From the NCBI RefSeq assembly GCF_000090795.2, contig NW_003546274.1, positions 7,465 to 47,851 on the forward strand: 40,387 bases of DNA. The letters are read 5' to 3'. The stretch comes from Amphimedon queenslandica. Its lineage: Eukaryota > Porifera > Demospongiae > Haplosclerida > Niphatidae. Shown piece by piece: positions 9,466 through 21,824 of this stretch. A program made the position numbers and the translations under genes. The notes beneath the pieces were generated by a model, which ran no database searches, had not been told where the DNA came from, and was given only the letters and a program-made list of their open reading frames with translations. Every line of letters starts with the position of its first letter. The first letter of the stretch is position 1.

Positions 9466-12271
9466 TCATTTGACCAATCTATGGACCATTTCTTCTTTAT
9501 TAATAAGATGAGTCGTTTTACTGACCAATGTCATCAGGTTAGACAGGTTTGTCGACCATTCGTTCAGTATCTCGCTGGGGTCCTGGGTCTGTGAAAAACT
9601 AACAACACCAGCCGGCCGGTCGATACGTGCGTATATAGTCTTCTTGGTTACCAGGTCTGAAATGTATACTTCAGACTCCTGAGAGTAAAAGCGAGTGAAG
9701 TGTATGCAAATATTGATTTGTACTCCTCACCTGTTCATTGAGTAATAGTAACTGAGATAGTCTTGATAGGGAGATTCGGGTATAATATTTAGCTAGTACA
9801 CACAGATTCTATAAAGGAAAGGAAACTTAGTCGGAATCAGCTCAAACTTTCTACATAGTACTGTACAAAATGATTCATTGGTGAGGAATCAATATTGGCG
9901 GTTGGTGGTTCTATGAAGAAATTGCCAATATAAAATCCGCCATTATTGGCCAATTTTTAAAAATGGTCATAACTTTAAAAATTGAAGTCAGAATCAGCTC
10001 AAACTTTCTATACAGCATAAGGACATCAATATGTATCAGAAAATTTAATAAAAATTGGGGTTGATTTCAGAGCCATTTTTTGGAAAAAACCATGGGCTAT
10101 AGCCTTGGGTATTTTTCAAAAATTGGCTCATTTTTAAAAATGCTCATAACTCGAAAAATATTTGTGAGAAACAGCTCAAACTTTCTACATAGCATAAGGA
10201 CATCAATATGTATCAGAAAATTTAATAAAAATTGGGGATGATTTTGGAGCCATTTTTTGGAAAAAACCATGGGCTATAGTACAGGGATTTTTTCAAAAAT
10301 TGGCCAATTTGTTTCAATCCGAGCATGCTCAATGGCACGTGGCACAAAATTGCCAATATAAAATCCGCAAATTGCTTTACATAGGCAAATTTGCCAAAAA
10401 TTACTTCCACCAATAATCATCTTGTACGGTATAAGGATATTGATGTGTATCAGAAAATGTAATAAAAATTATGGGTGATTTCAGAGCCATTTTTTGGAAA
10501 AACCACGGGCTATATTTAGCATGCTTTGTGGGAAACACTGCCTCTATGTGTGTGTATCTCTCTCCTATTGACTGTATATCTTACATGTTCAATAAGTTTC
10601 TTTTCAAAGTCTTTCCAGTGCATATCACCTTCTTCAGTACCAACAGCAAAGACACCAGTTGCTGGCTCTTCAGGTAAGCCTTCTCTTAGCACAGCAGTAT
10701 ATGAGGCTTGAAACATACTCCAATTGAGGAGCTCTTGCCTACGAAAGCACTCCATTAAAGTTCTAAAAAGAGAGGACAAGTATAAATATAGGCAAGAAAA
10801 ATGTACATGTACATATATATATATTCAATTTACTTATATAGTGGTATCATAGACAATTTCTTCTCTTCATAAATTCGATGAAGTAGGTCGGATTGTTCAT
10901 TATTATGAGGTGCAAGTAATACATAGAGGACTGAATTCTTTAATGCCTGCATATAATATTATAGTATAAAATATGTTTATGTCATTTAATTATATTGCAC
11001 TAGCTAACTGAAGGTTCACCCACCTCTTTCCAGGCTTGTTCCTCAGCTTGGACTTTAGGCGTATCAAATATAGAACGATAATGACGACAAATGTCAAGAT
11101 AGCTTTTGCTATGCTGACACATTTGGATCATTAGATGATAATACCGGAGCTTTAAATCCTAAAAAGAAAGAGAGAGACCAATTATTTGCATGCATATGCT
11201 ATAGAATTTCATTAGTATCTTACCTGTATAGTCTCGGTATCGCCAAGGAAAAACTTAGTGCTAACTTTTTTACTAATAATCTGAGCCCTGATGTAATCCT
11301 TCTTTGCTAGACAGAGCCTCATCTGTTCTATGACAAACAAGACCTTCTCTTCTCGTTCCATTGAGCCGTAGGTCTCAACCTTGCAGAGAGAAATGATATC
11401 ATAAATTGGATAATTAATGATGTTATAACTAGAGTGACCACAAGCTGAGGTATGATTTTATTCTATCATGGTTTCATTTTATTCTTAATTTTCATTTTCA
11501 TTTACTTGTAGCTCTTGAAGAATGTCGGCTGCTTTAGAAATGTCGCCGTCAGATTCCGTCATCTTTGCTAATTCCATGGTTAGTCTTGCTCTTGGTACTT
11601 CCACATATATCTGAGAAGAAGAGCAAAAAGATAAAAATTTAAATATTTCAATCATCTCTTTTACTTTTCCTTCTGTTACTGTTCGAAGTGTCGAAATGAG
11701 CTTCAGTTTTGTATCTTTGTCCGGAGTTTGATCAACAAGTTTGCAGGCCTCTTCGACCATAGCCGCCACAGCCTTTGCAAAACATAAATCACTTTCATTT
11801 TCATTATTATAAAAATCAGAATACATACAGTCTTGAGCTGTGCCCTTCTTTTTGACAGCAGGACTATATGCTCATTGAGTGAGTCCCAGTCTCTTAGGTC
11901 AAAGCACAGCTGGACTATAGTCTTTAGAACACGCCCAGTTGAGAGAGCATCACCCGACTACATACATAAAATAAATGTAACATTATGACTGCAACAACCC
12001 ACGCATTTAATTAATTATTACATAATTATGACCACGCCCCTATCAACCACATAATTCAAGTCTCACCATTCTTGTTTTCTTTTCCACTGAGAGAAGTTTC
12101 TCGAATGCTTTCTTAACTTCTCCAGCCTAAAAAAAGTAGAGAGTATTTTTAAAAATAATAACAAGATCATTTCCATGAAACTACCTTGGCCAATTCCTGA
12201 CACTCTGGCAAGACTTCGTCGACTGTGGCCGAGTAATCGACCTCCATCTTGACTAGTCTGCCCTCACTCAT
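9466..12271 (-). CDS. PSMD12: 26S proteasome non-ATPase regulatory subunit 12 (Rpn5)
   Basis: Eleven exons in phase: 12271-12185, 12126-12067, 11957-11829, 11772-11665, 11610-11506, 11379-11224, 11158-11024, 10946-10834, 10762-10585, 9808-9731, 9678-9466. The product is 453 residues (human 456). It starts [20 protein letters not shown]. The helical-repeat body includes [18 protein letters not shown] and [20 protein letters not shown]. The C-terminal PCI winged helix ends with [15 protein letters not shown]12 is a scaffold subunit of the proteasome lid, next to the deubiquitinase PSMD14. Intron 9 (9809-10584) is much longer than the others because it holds repeats. The gene converges on DCXR with a 267-bp gap and shares a promoter with the PH-domain gene. 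Confidence 0.96.
9885..10514 (-). repeat. satellite array (subfamily A, reverse orientation) with MITE-like fragments
   Basis: It lies inside intron 9 of PSMD12. The phrase CATAAGGACATCAATATG then TATCAGAAAATTTAATAAAA occurs near 10015 and 10193, and a diverged copy near 10430 (GTATAAGGATATTGATGTG). Each is followed by GAGCCATTTTTTGGAAAAA and CATGGGCTATA. These are the reverse complement of the units at 3045-3800. Pieces with GCATGCTCAATGGCACGTGG and TTGCCAATATAAAATCCGC (9900-9960, 10320-10375) belong to a second repeat family, also seen at 14896-15087. Confidence 0.8.
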
Positions 12272-12493
12272 GGCCAACAAATAATAAAGAGTAGAATCGG
12301 AGAAGAAATTGGAGGGAACAGGCCAGGAGTTAAAAGTCTACCACGTGACAAGGGCTAGGGATCACGTGATCCTCGCAGCTGAATTGAGCTCATCTCAGAC
12401 ATCTCTAGAGCTAAGACGTGCTAAAGTCGAGGCTAAATCTCATTCCCTAGTCCCCCAGCCGGCCCTAGGCTATCAGAGAGAAACCCGTAGGCT
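12272..12493. promoter_or_regulatory. bidirectional promoter with two E-box (CACGTG) sites
   Basis: The 222 bp between divergent start codons hold CACGTGAC at 12342-12349 and the perfect 14-bp palindrome GGATCACGTGATCC at 12359-12372. TCACGTGA is the core bound by USF, MITF/TFEB and Myc/Max type bHLH-ZIP proteins, and is a common control site for proteasome and lysosome genes. No TATA box is seen. Which protein binds here is inference. Confidence 0.55.
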
Positions 12494-15400
12494 ATGACTG
12501 ACCGGCAGCAGCCCCAGGTATAATTTTCAGTGTACATTTAAAGAGATTGGTCCTATTTCGAGCCTCTCCCTAGCCCTTTACTCTGTTAAATGTTTTTTTT
12601 TATTACAGGCTTACTTTAGCACAAAGGAAGGCTGGTTGTCTAAAACGGGACCAAACAATAAGGTAGATATCAAGTCCTTACATGAGAAAATACACGTACA
12701 TTGTACATGTACACACGCTTACATGTACATGTATGTCACACCCTCTCACTCGACCCATTATTAAATTTTATTTATTTTTATTATATTTTGTAGGGTTGGC
12801 GTGATCGTTACTTTGTACTCTCAAACGGAAAACTTGTTTATTTTAAATCGGAAAAAGACAAGGTGCTGTTATTATTGAATCCACATGACATGTTCTAATG
12901 TAATTGCATAAACATCTTTGTTATTTATTCCATTTATAGCATTATTCATCTTTTAATTGTTATTAAATACAGCCCTTTGTGTATGTTTACAGCTTCGTTT
13001 GTTTATACTTAATTGTTTTTTTCCTTTAAACAACCTACTTGGGTTGCATCATTAGCTATCATTAGCTAATGGCTAAGTGGGAGAAAAGAGAGAAGAGATG
13101 TACACATTATTTTTGCTAATAATAATGATGATGATGATAATATTAATTCTCTCTATTTCTCTTCTTTAGGACGATGCTCCTCAAGGCTCCATTGATCTTA
13201 AGGAAGTGCACCAGATTGCTATAGCAGGCGCAGCAAAGAAAGGCTTTGGTTTTGATTTAACGGTTAGTTGTTGTCCCTAGCACTCACTTAAACATTCATG
13301 TGCTGTTTCTTTGGAACAGGTTTCTTCTGGGAGGGTTTATAATTTTGCTGCAAAGAGTGAAATTGAAAGAGTTGATTGGATGTCTGCGTTACAATCAACA
13401 GTCAAGACAGCACACAGCATTCATGTAAGTATCATTCAAAATAAAAAAAAAATTATTATTATTATTATTATTATTTAAACTTCAAGTAATAATTAATCTA
13501 GCAGGGAAGGTTAAAATTATTAATAGATATTATTTGCCCTGCCCTTTTTATGGGGGGGTGTGACAATAGGTCTTATCTATCTGGATCCACCCACATACAT
13601 GTACATATATGTACATGTGTGTGGAGTGCATTCAGTTTTAATTTCTTATAATCATGCAATTAAAGTACACTTGGTCCATTAGTACAGTTAGTGTGCTTTC
13701 CTATGTTATCTATGTAAATTTGAAAATGAAACCATTTCCTTGTCACATGAGATACACATGATATATATGCATGTATATAGAAAGAGATCGAGATAGTGGA
13801 GAGAGATCGAGAGACAGAGAGAAGTTTGTTCCAGTTCCTTTCTTCTTTCACAGGGTCCTCCTTCTCCAATGATAAGTAGTTCAGGGTCAGTCAGTGGTGG
13901 TGGAAGGAAGGGTAGTGTTACTAGTGGTGGGGGTCTCTTTGGTAGAAAGAGAGTCTCCACAGCAACTTCTACCACTTCAAACAGAAGAGGCAGTGACAGC
14001 TCTGTTGATGACTCACCTTTACAAAGCAGGTAATTCTGAGAATAATGATTTAGATTTACTATTTAGCTCATTTTCATTTTCATCTACTCTTATGATCTGT
14101 TGCATGATGTCTCCTCTCCTTTTTGCCCCTTCTATGTTTCTCTGTCTCTCTGTCTCTGTCTCTGTCTCTCTCCTCTCTCTCTTTTACAGTATAAGTCCTG
14201 TTTCTCAGCCTTCAGCTGGTAAGAAGACTGATGTTGTTAGCTCATTACTTGAAGCTGAAGTAATTGCTGAACATTAGCTATGAGTGATTCTTGAGTTTAT
14301 CCCTCTTCTTCTTGCTCTAAGGTTGATGCCCTGAGGGGTAAGGTAACTCAGTTGGAGGATGAGTTAGAAACAGCTGCTGGTCAAAGGAAACTCTTGCAGT
14401 ACAAACTTGAGGAGACCAAAGAAGAAAATGAAGACATTTTACAACAATTAAATGATGAAATACTAATGTTAAAAGAAAAGGTATTACACACATACCAGAG
14501 TCAGTAGTTTATGATGTGTACATGGAATATATTATACTCTTATGTGCTTACAGATATTGGCACTGGATGATTCTAAAGTAAAATTGGAACAAGTTAATGA
14601 CAGTCTATCAACGCAAGTCCAGTACAAAGAGGATCTAAATACAGTAAGAGATAATAATAATAATAATTATTATTATTATTATTATTATTGATTTATCCTG
14701 TCATATAGAGTTTACAAGAGTCTGTTGCTGAATTAGAGGAAGACTTAAAGCACTGGCAAGAAGAAGGAACAGCAGCTAAAGTATTTTTTTATACTAAATA
14801 TTCCAATTTTAATGCATTTAAAAAAAATTAACTCATAAAACTTCAAACTGTACAAGGGCAATTGCTAATTTTTCACATGTTCATTTACCATATTGTAGGA
14901 AATTTTGGAAGGAGTTAAATTTGGTGAATTTGGCGTTTAGATATCCTTTTGCCAAATAAAAATTGCCATTTTGAACCATTATACGCATGCTCAATGGCAC
15001 ATGGCTACAAATTTGCCAAATTAATATCCGCCAATCACCAAAATTCAGCAATTCACCAAATTTTAGTCCCTCCAAAATTTCCCACTATAAAGTATTTGAC
15101 TCTGGCATGCATCTGTGAAATTAGATAATGTTGTTAGTGTTTATTTTTGTTCTATTAAATTTCATCTAGTTTTTTTTACTTTTTTATTTATAGAAAGAAT
15201 TGGAAGAGATAGAGGAGGAGCAAGTGAAGATCATGGAGCGGCTGACGGAAGAGAGACAGTTACGGATAAACAACGAAACTCAAGTCAAGGAACTGACCGT
15301 CAAACTGGAAGAGACCGAGAAAGAGAGAGATCGCTTGAAGGCTGTCATTAACTTAACTAGTCAGAAGAAGGAACGATCCCCAGTAGACGAGTTGGAGCTG

Positions 15401-16424
15401 AAAGAAGAAAAACTTCAGCTTCAAGTTCAGATAGAGAACCTAAAGTTGTCGAACAGCAAAGAAGTTAAGGAATTGGAGGAAAAGTTTTCGCTGGAGAGAA
15501 GCGATTTGATTGGACGGTTAGAAGAGACGAAGAAAGAGTTGGAACAACAGACTAGTGACTCTAAAGTTAGGATTCACTAATTCATTTCATTAATAATTAA
15601 TTAATTAATTCTCTTTGTTTTGCTTATTTTAGCTTTTGAGGAAGGAGTTAGAAGAGACTCGGTCTAAGCTACAGGAACTGAGTGATAATCTTAAAACGAC
15701 TGATGAAAGACGTAAACAGTTGCAGGCAGAAAAAGAGAAAGCTGTGTCCGACATGATCGCAATGAGAAAATCCATGAAGGAAAAGTGAATAAAACAATAA
15801 TTATAAATTATTTTTATTATTATTTTGTAAGGCTTTCGACCAACAGTGAAGATACTAAACAGAAAGATGATGGATCACCTACAATGTCTGCCAAGGTAGA
15901 CTTTACATTATGACTTCAACTTCAACTCTTCTTTCTCATCTCCATAGCTTGCCGATGCAGAAGGCAGAGCTGAAATGGCCACTAGATTATTGCAGGAGAT
16001 CCAGACAGAACGGTATGTATTTATAATATTGTGCAAATATTATTGTAATTGTTTTTTGTCGTTCATTGCACACTCAGTGACTCATTGAAAGTTCAGTTGA
16101 ATCACAGAAGATCGCTCTCACCCTCTCCATCACGCCGACCAATTGAATCACCTGATGGTAAAAACACCAATAACCTCTTTTATACATGTGTACTTTATAA
16201 TTATTATTCATGTAATTATTAGGTGCTAATACTTTGACTCCTCCCCCTCCATTTCTTCTTAAGTCTCAGCCTTCGATAGGCATCAGCAGACCAGGTTAAT
16301 CAGTCACAGAGATAATGTAAAAGTTAATTTTTCTTTTCTTTTATTTTTGTCTGTAGATGTTGCCCCTCCAAAGCCCAAACGTCCTCCAAAAGAGCTCATT
16401 CAGCAGCTGATTTCATCATCGTGA
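12494..16424 (+). CDS. PH-domain protein with long coiled coil and proline-rich tail
   Basis: Seventeen exons in phase from ATG 12494 (first exon 12494-12517, second 12609-12662, last 16357-16424), giving 594 residues. Residues about 10-115 form a PH domain: EGWLSKTGPNNKGWRDRYFV, LVYFKSEKD, and the C-terminal helix Trp in RVDWMSALQSTV. A Ser/Gly-rich linker follows, with basic patches (GRKRVS, TSNRRGSDSS) suited to phosphorylation. From about residue 200 to 500 a nearly continuous coiled coil runs (for example VTQLEDELETAAGQRKLLQ and LTEERQLRINNETQVKELTV). The tail has SPSPSRRP, TPPPPF and PPKPKRPPKEL, typical SH3 ligands. This suggests a membrane-phosphoinositide-linked cytoskeletal scaffold. 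I cannot assign an orthologue; MPRIP- or PLEKH-type proteins have a similar layout. Confidence 0.85.
14896..15087. mobile_element. MITE-like element with about 30-40 bp imperfect terminal inverted repeats
   Basis: Inside an intron of the PH-domain gene. The left end begins TAGGAAATTTTGGAAGGAGT and continues TAAATTTGGTGAATTTGGCG. The right end, read in reverse complement, begins TAGTGGGAAATTTTGGAGGG and continues with ATTTGGTGAATT. The interior carries CGCATGCTCAATGGCACATG, shared with fragments near 10323 and 34531. It is about 190 bp and has no coding capacity, so it would be a non-autonomous DNA transposon. A TA target duplication is possible but not certain. Confidence 0.65.
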
Positions 16425-16589
16425 TTGTGCAATAATTAGTCTTTTTTAAAAATTAGTGTCTATTATAATTTATTTCTAGACTTTTTAATAATTGTTTTTA
16501 AAACAATTTTTGTATGTTTTTAACAACAAAATTTATACTTTCACTTTATTTTTATGTAAAAGGTGTGGCTGAACTCTGTCCCCTCAGTT

Positions 16590-19500
16590 ATGATGTCTCT
16601 GTTTGTTGTTCTCTTTCTTGTCCCTTTAGTGTATTCCCAAGAACTAAAGGACTTTATAGTAGCACCTGCTTCACTAGCTGAAGCGCCATACCCTGAATGG
16701 GCCCACCACCACTGGTAAGAGGTTCCTAAGCGACTTGGCTTGTATGTATAGATCTATGTAGGGTGTGGTTGTCAAATGATAGAGCTAATCAGTCCTCTAT
16801 GATTGAATATGCTATGGAATATCTCAAACATGACATAAAAGTAAGCGAGTGGATATTCCTACACTTAGCGAGCCGATCATCAAAAAAATAGTGCAGAAAT
16901 ATTGACACAATAACCTGTATTGGTATTTTGTCAAATTTCATCAAACAGGGCAAGGGACTCAACACAACATAAGAACACATAATGTAACTCAAAACCTGAT
17001 AAGAATTCTAGCCAGTGTAGAATTTTTATTAGATTTTTATATGCGTGTTTTTATGTTGTGTAGAAAGTGTGAGCTGATTCTGATTAAGATTGAATTTTCC
17101 ATGAATTTTTAAAGTTACTCAAAAATTGAGCCAAAGTCTCTGCACTATAGTACAGGGTCATTGGCCAAATTTTGCCATAAGTAGCTTGGAAAGAATTTTC
17201 AACTTTTATAATTTTTTCTGATACATATACATGCTCTTATGTTGTGTAGCAAGTTTGAGCTAATTTCGATCAAAATTAAATTTTTTATGAATTTTTAAAG
17301 TTACTCAAAAATCAAGCTAAAGTCCCTGTACTATAGTACAGGGTCATTGGCCAAATTTTGGCAAAAATGGCTAGGAAAGAATTCTCAACTTTTATAATTT
17401 ATTCTGATACACATACATGCTCTTATGTTGTGTAGCAAGTTTGAGATCAAAATTAATTTTTTTATGAATTTTTAAACTTACTCAAAAATTGAACCAAAGT
17501 CCCTGTACTATAGTACAGGGTCACTGGCCAAATTTTGGCAAAAATGGCTAGGAAAGAATTTTCAACTTTTATAATTTTTTCTGATACATATACATGCTAT
17601 TATGTTGTGTAGCAAGTTTGAGCTAATTCCGATCAAAATTAATTTTTTAATGAATTTTTAAACTTACTCAAAAATTGAACCAAAGTCCCTGTACTATAGT
17701 ACAGGGTCACTGGCCAAATTTTGGCAAAAATGGCTAGGAAAGAATTTTCAACTTTTATAATTTTTTTCTGATACATATACATGCTATTATGTTGTGTAGC
17801 AAGTTTGAGCTGAATCCAATCAAAATTGAATTTTTTGTGAATTTTTAAAGTTATTAAAATTCTGGCCAAAGTTATAGTGCAGGGTCTTTTGGCCAAATTT
17901 TGCTAAAAATGACTATTAAAAAATTTTCCATTTTATAAATTTTTTTTTCTGATGCGTTTTAATGTTCTTAAATTTTCAAGCGTTGTGTAGCAATTCATAT
18001 CAAAAGATTTAAATTTTTAAAGTTCCTCCTAAACCTGTGTGCTATAAAGCTTGTCAGCTCATGAAGCATGCTTTTTAGCTCACTTAGCATTTTAGCATGC
18101 TTTGTGGAAAAGCCAGGTCTAGCATCGCTGCTACCACTCTAGAAATTTCTAAACTTGCTGCTACCTGTTTATCTCCTTTCTCCAGGTAGGCGCGGTTGAC
18201 CTTGACTCTGGCTGGTCCACTGGTTATAATAATTTCATATTTGATCCCAATAAATATCCTGATCCTGATGACATGATCCAGACCTTTCATTCCTTAAACA
18301 TCAGTGTCATACTCTGGGCCACTTCAATGATAGACACTGACTCCTCTAATTATCAAGATGCACATGATAATGGATACTTGCTAAGGTACCTGGGTTTTCG
18401 CTGGGTTATACAAAGCCCTCCTTAAAAGCGCTAAAATAGGCACAGTGCTCTTCTTGGAACTGTTAATTTTCAACGTAAAGAGCGCAACAAGCGTAACAAG
18501 CCTTTGTATTGTTCGCCTATGCAAAAAGCCATCTTTTCACAATCCTGGGGAGAACCCTGTACAGTATCATATTCATACAAGTGAAGGTGAAGTAGGTTGA
18601 TATTATACTATTAGTGGATTTATTACATATCTCTAGCTTCTCTTTGTAATTATGCATAAGTTCTTCTCTGTGTATGCATGTAATAGGAATGGAGTTGATG
18701 AAGAGGCCATTCTGTCATGGTGGCATGGCAAGGGAGGATTACTAGATTATACTAATCCTAAAGCTGTTGAGTGGTGGCACGATCAGTTACAAAATGTAAG
18801 CAATCTTGTCGAGTTTCTTTTTATGATTTTCTCCCTCTCTCTCTCTTAAAGGTATTTGTGTATGGTATTGATGGATGGAAATGTGACGGGACTGATCCGT
18901 ATGTTCTTGAGATTATTGGCTCTCATGGTAAAGGTGGCTATGTGAGCAGGAAGGATTACTCTAATGCTTACTATTCGGATTTCTTTGATTACACGCGAAA
19001 GGTACTTGGGAAGGATACCCTCATCATGTCTCGGCCTGTTGATGCGTAAGTTTGAGAAACAATTGCACTTGTGGACTATTCAAAGTCACCTTTATACTAG
19101 AAATGGATAGAATTATATAGGCATAATAATTTGGATGTTGAACTTGGGCCTACATGATTTTCTGAATATTATTCAAACAATTATTACTAGAAACAATGCA
19201 AAACATTAAAGGGCTCAGTCTTGTAGATTATTACCAGCGAAAAAGCAGAATCTCAACCTTATGTTGCTGCTAGAAAACTCCTGACTTGTTTGTAACTTTA
19301 AGCCTTGCTACACTGATTTTGAAATAGCCATGAGATATAAAAAGGCTGGCCAGTTTTAATAGTGCAGTCAGTGACAAAGGTGACATTTGTTTGACTTTCA
19401 CAATATGTACTTTTCAAGCAGTTGGAGAAGTCTTTGGATGTTGTTACTATTATTATAATCTTCTTGTTCCTTTTAGTTTAGGAAATGTATTGTACTTGGA

Positions 19501-21192
19501 CTATAGCCCACAGCGTGTTGTTCTGTCAGGATGGGTTGGTGATCAAGACCCTACCTTTAAAGGGCTAGAGAATGCCCTTAAGAGATACCTTCAGTCAGCT
19601 TGGGCAGGTACAATAAATATAAATAGATATATTTGGGATTGTCCCTGCAATGATATAGATGTAGCTTTTGCTGTAAACTGTACCTTTGTATGTACATGTA
19701 TTTCACATGAATCTTTCATGATAATTTCAGGTTATCCTAATTTTGGTTCTGATATTGGAGGTTATCGGAGTGGTGATGGGACTCTTGGTCGTACTAAAGA
19801 ACTTTTCATTCGTTGGGCTCAGTTAGGGTCTTTCTCTCCACTGATGGAGAATGGAGGGAACAAGGAGCATCGCCCATGGACTTTTGATAATGAAACCTTG
19901 AACATTTATAGAAAGTATAAGAATGAAGGTGTCATTTCCGGTATATAATATTAAATAATACGTGTAGGTTTGTTGATATTCATTATCAGTTAGTGCCATA
20001 TTTGCTTTCTGTTGGTACTAAAGCAATTGAGACTAATGTTAGTTCTATCACACCACTGGCACCTCACCAAAACTTCATTAATAAGGTCAGCATTATAATC
20101 TTGTATAATCATTCCTGCATATCTCTATCTCTCCCCCCCCCCCTCTCTCTCTCTCTCCTTTTCATACAGGCTGAAGATGAATTTTTTCCTTCTACTTACA
20201 ATTACATGTTAGGTGGTGTCATTTTGGTTTGTCCGATAATTAGCCAGCCTCCAAAAGTATGCCTTTTCAATTGATGATCTTTCACATTTTTGTTCACTCA
20301 ATCATTCAATCACTTAATTCTTCATTATCATGCTTTGCATATCTCATTAAAAGGTCACCGTTCATTTCCCAAAGCCTGGCAACGGCTCATCTGAATGGGC
20401 TTATTGGTTTGATGAGAGCAAGCTTTATTCTGCTGGTGATAAAGTCACAATTACTGATACCTCCCTTGACGAATATACAGTATTCGTTGCAGCAAGTATA
20501 CAAATCAGTAACTATCATGTTGACATTTTAGACTTTCTTTATTTAGATAAAGTGTTACCACTCGGAGTGAATGGAGGAAGAAAGAGAAAGAAAGGATGGG
20601 ATCTGAAGTGGTACTTGTTCTTGTCGGGTGATAGGAGGATGGGAGATTCATTTCAGATGAGGCAATCGCATGGATCTGGCATGATAGCATCTTACAGGTA
20701 GGCACCAATGATGTTGTTAATTAACTTGTTATGTGTGCCAGCATATATAGAAAAAGAGCTATGTCAAATATTATTGTCCTATATGAAAGCTTGAGCTAAT
20801 TATGGCTGTTTTTGAGCTGTGAGAATCTACATATTTTTGTTCATGAGAGCCTTATACCACACGATATTCCTGATAATTATTATAAATTTTTTAGGTGGAT
20901 AAATTCATCTTGTATTGAATTCAACATAACAGCACACAAGTCTTTTCGTTCATACGTTCAAATAAAATCAAGAGACTTCAAATTCTTAAATGTATTGGAG
21001 CTGCAAATAGGAACAAGAGCAGGAGGTCAAAGTTATAACTTTATTCCAAACACTACGGGTCCTAAAACTAGTGCCAGTGCTGCAGCAATTCAAAATAAAG
21101 GAGAGGTGTCTACAGTTAGCTTTTTCCCTGAAAAAAATAAACAAAAGTTGGGTCACTCTATTTTAGTTGTCCTGCAAAAAGTTCGAGAATAA
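16590..21192 (+). CDS. secreted glycoside hydrolase family 31 protein
   Basis: Twelve exons in phase: 16590-16714, 16762-16840, 18186-18385, 18687-18795, 18852-19045, 19477-19607, 19731-19914, 19968-20085, 20170-20256, 20354-20495, 20547-20697, 20895-21192; 605 residues. MMSLFVVLFLVPLVYS is a signal peptide. The barrel starts almost at once with WVWLSNDRANQSSMIEY, then VGAVDLDSGWSTGYNNFIFD, the likely nucleophile strand YGIDGWKCDGTDPY, LSGWVGDQDPTFKGL, SDIGGYRSGDGTLGRTKELF, and VDIHYQLVPYLLSVGTKAIE. These are GH31 landmarks (YihQ/MYORG/alpha-glucosidase superfamily). C-terminal beta domains follow (AEDEFFPSTYNYMLGG onward). The usual N-terminal beta-sandwich of about 200 residues is missing. 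Substrate is unknown. Intron 2 (16841-18185) contains a satellite array. Confidence 0.9.
17030..17960 (+). repeat. satellite array, about 5 units of about 182 bp (subfamily C) with a 20-bp palindrome
   Basis: In GH31 intron 2. The string TATAGTACAGGGTCA recurs at about 17149, 17332, 17511 and 17696 (spacings 183, 179, 185), and TGTGTAGCAAGTTTGAGCT follows in each unit. The middle units contain CCCTGTACTATAGTACAGGG, a perfect palindrome. Units are more alike here than in the array at 3045-3800, so this array expanded more recently. Confidence 0.9.
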
Positions 21193-21791
21193 TTACCTAA
21201 ATTTTTGACTTCTAATTAAATTAAAGTTACTAATTTTTGTAATTTTTTAAATTTTTAATGTTTAATAGGTGTGGTAGCAATCACGTGAACTTGCCACTAA
21301 AATTTTGATAGGGCAAGCCACAAAATTTTGTTCATCCATTATTCATTGATCCTGAATGCGACTTTATAGCAGTCGCGGGGAGAGAGAGAAAAAGCTTGAT
21401 TTGCAGAAACAGAGGGACAAAGGAGAAGCTACAAGCGGCCAGAGAAGAGCCCTCTAGCAAAGGAAAGGACAGCAGGAGAGAGGAGGAAAGCATTGACTGG
21501 TAAGCCAAAATGAAACTCTAAGAATAGCCAGAGACTGACCAGAGGTAGGCGTGTCACTTGGTAATAGAAAAGCTATTATATTTTCACTAATTAGTGTATT
21601 GGTGTATATTTAAAGAGTGAGAGACTTGTGGTTACGTACTCATGTATTTTTATTACTTTTTACTAATGAGCCGGCAAATTGTAAGGTAGAATTTGCATGT
21701 CGTAAAAAGCGTACATGTATTGTTATGGCTTCATTTATACATTAGTAATTCAATCCCCCCCTAGCTGTTTCTCCTTCTCTTGTTTCCCTTT

Positions 21792-21824
<33 letters not shown>

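Noticed and set aside
12699..12731. TACATG/ACATGT repeats as possible regulatory hexamers
   Set aside because: The same hexamer runs occur at many non-coding places in the window (10801, 22370, 26753, 32850), so they look like a general microsatellite of this genome.
13894..14277. 127-codon plus-strand frame in the PH-domain gene
   Set aside because: It runs through an intron (14030-14189) in a different frame from the coding exon; a shadow.
17030..17960. Regular repeats that could suggest a CRISPR array
   Set aside because: Units of about 182 bp are repeats throughout with no unique spacers; the genome is a spliced eukaryote.
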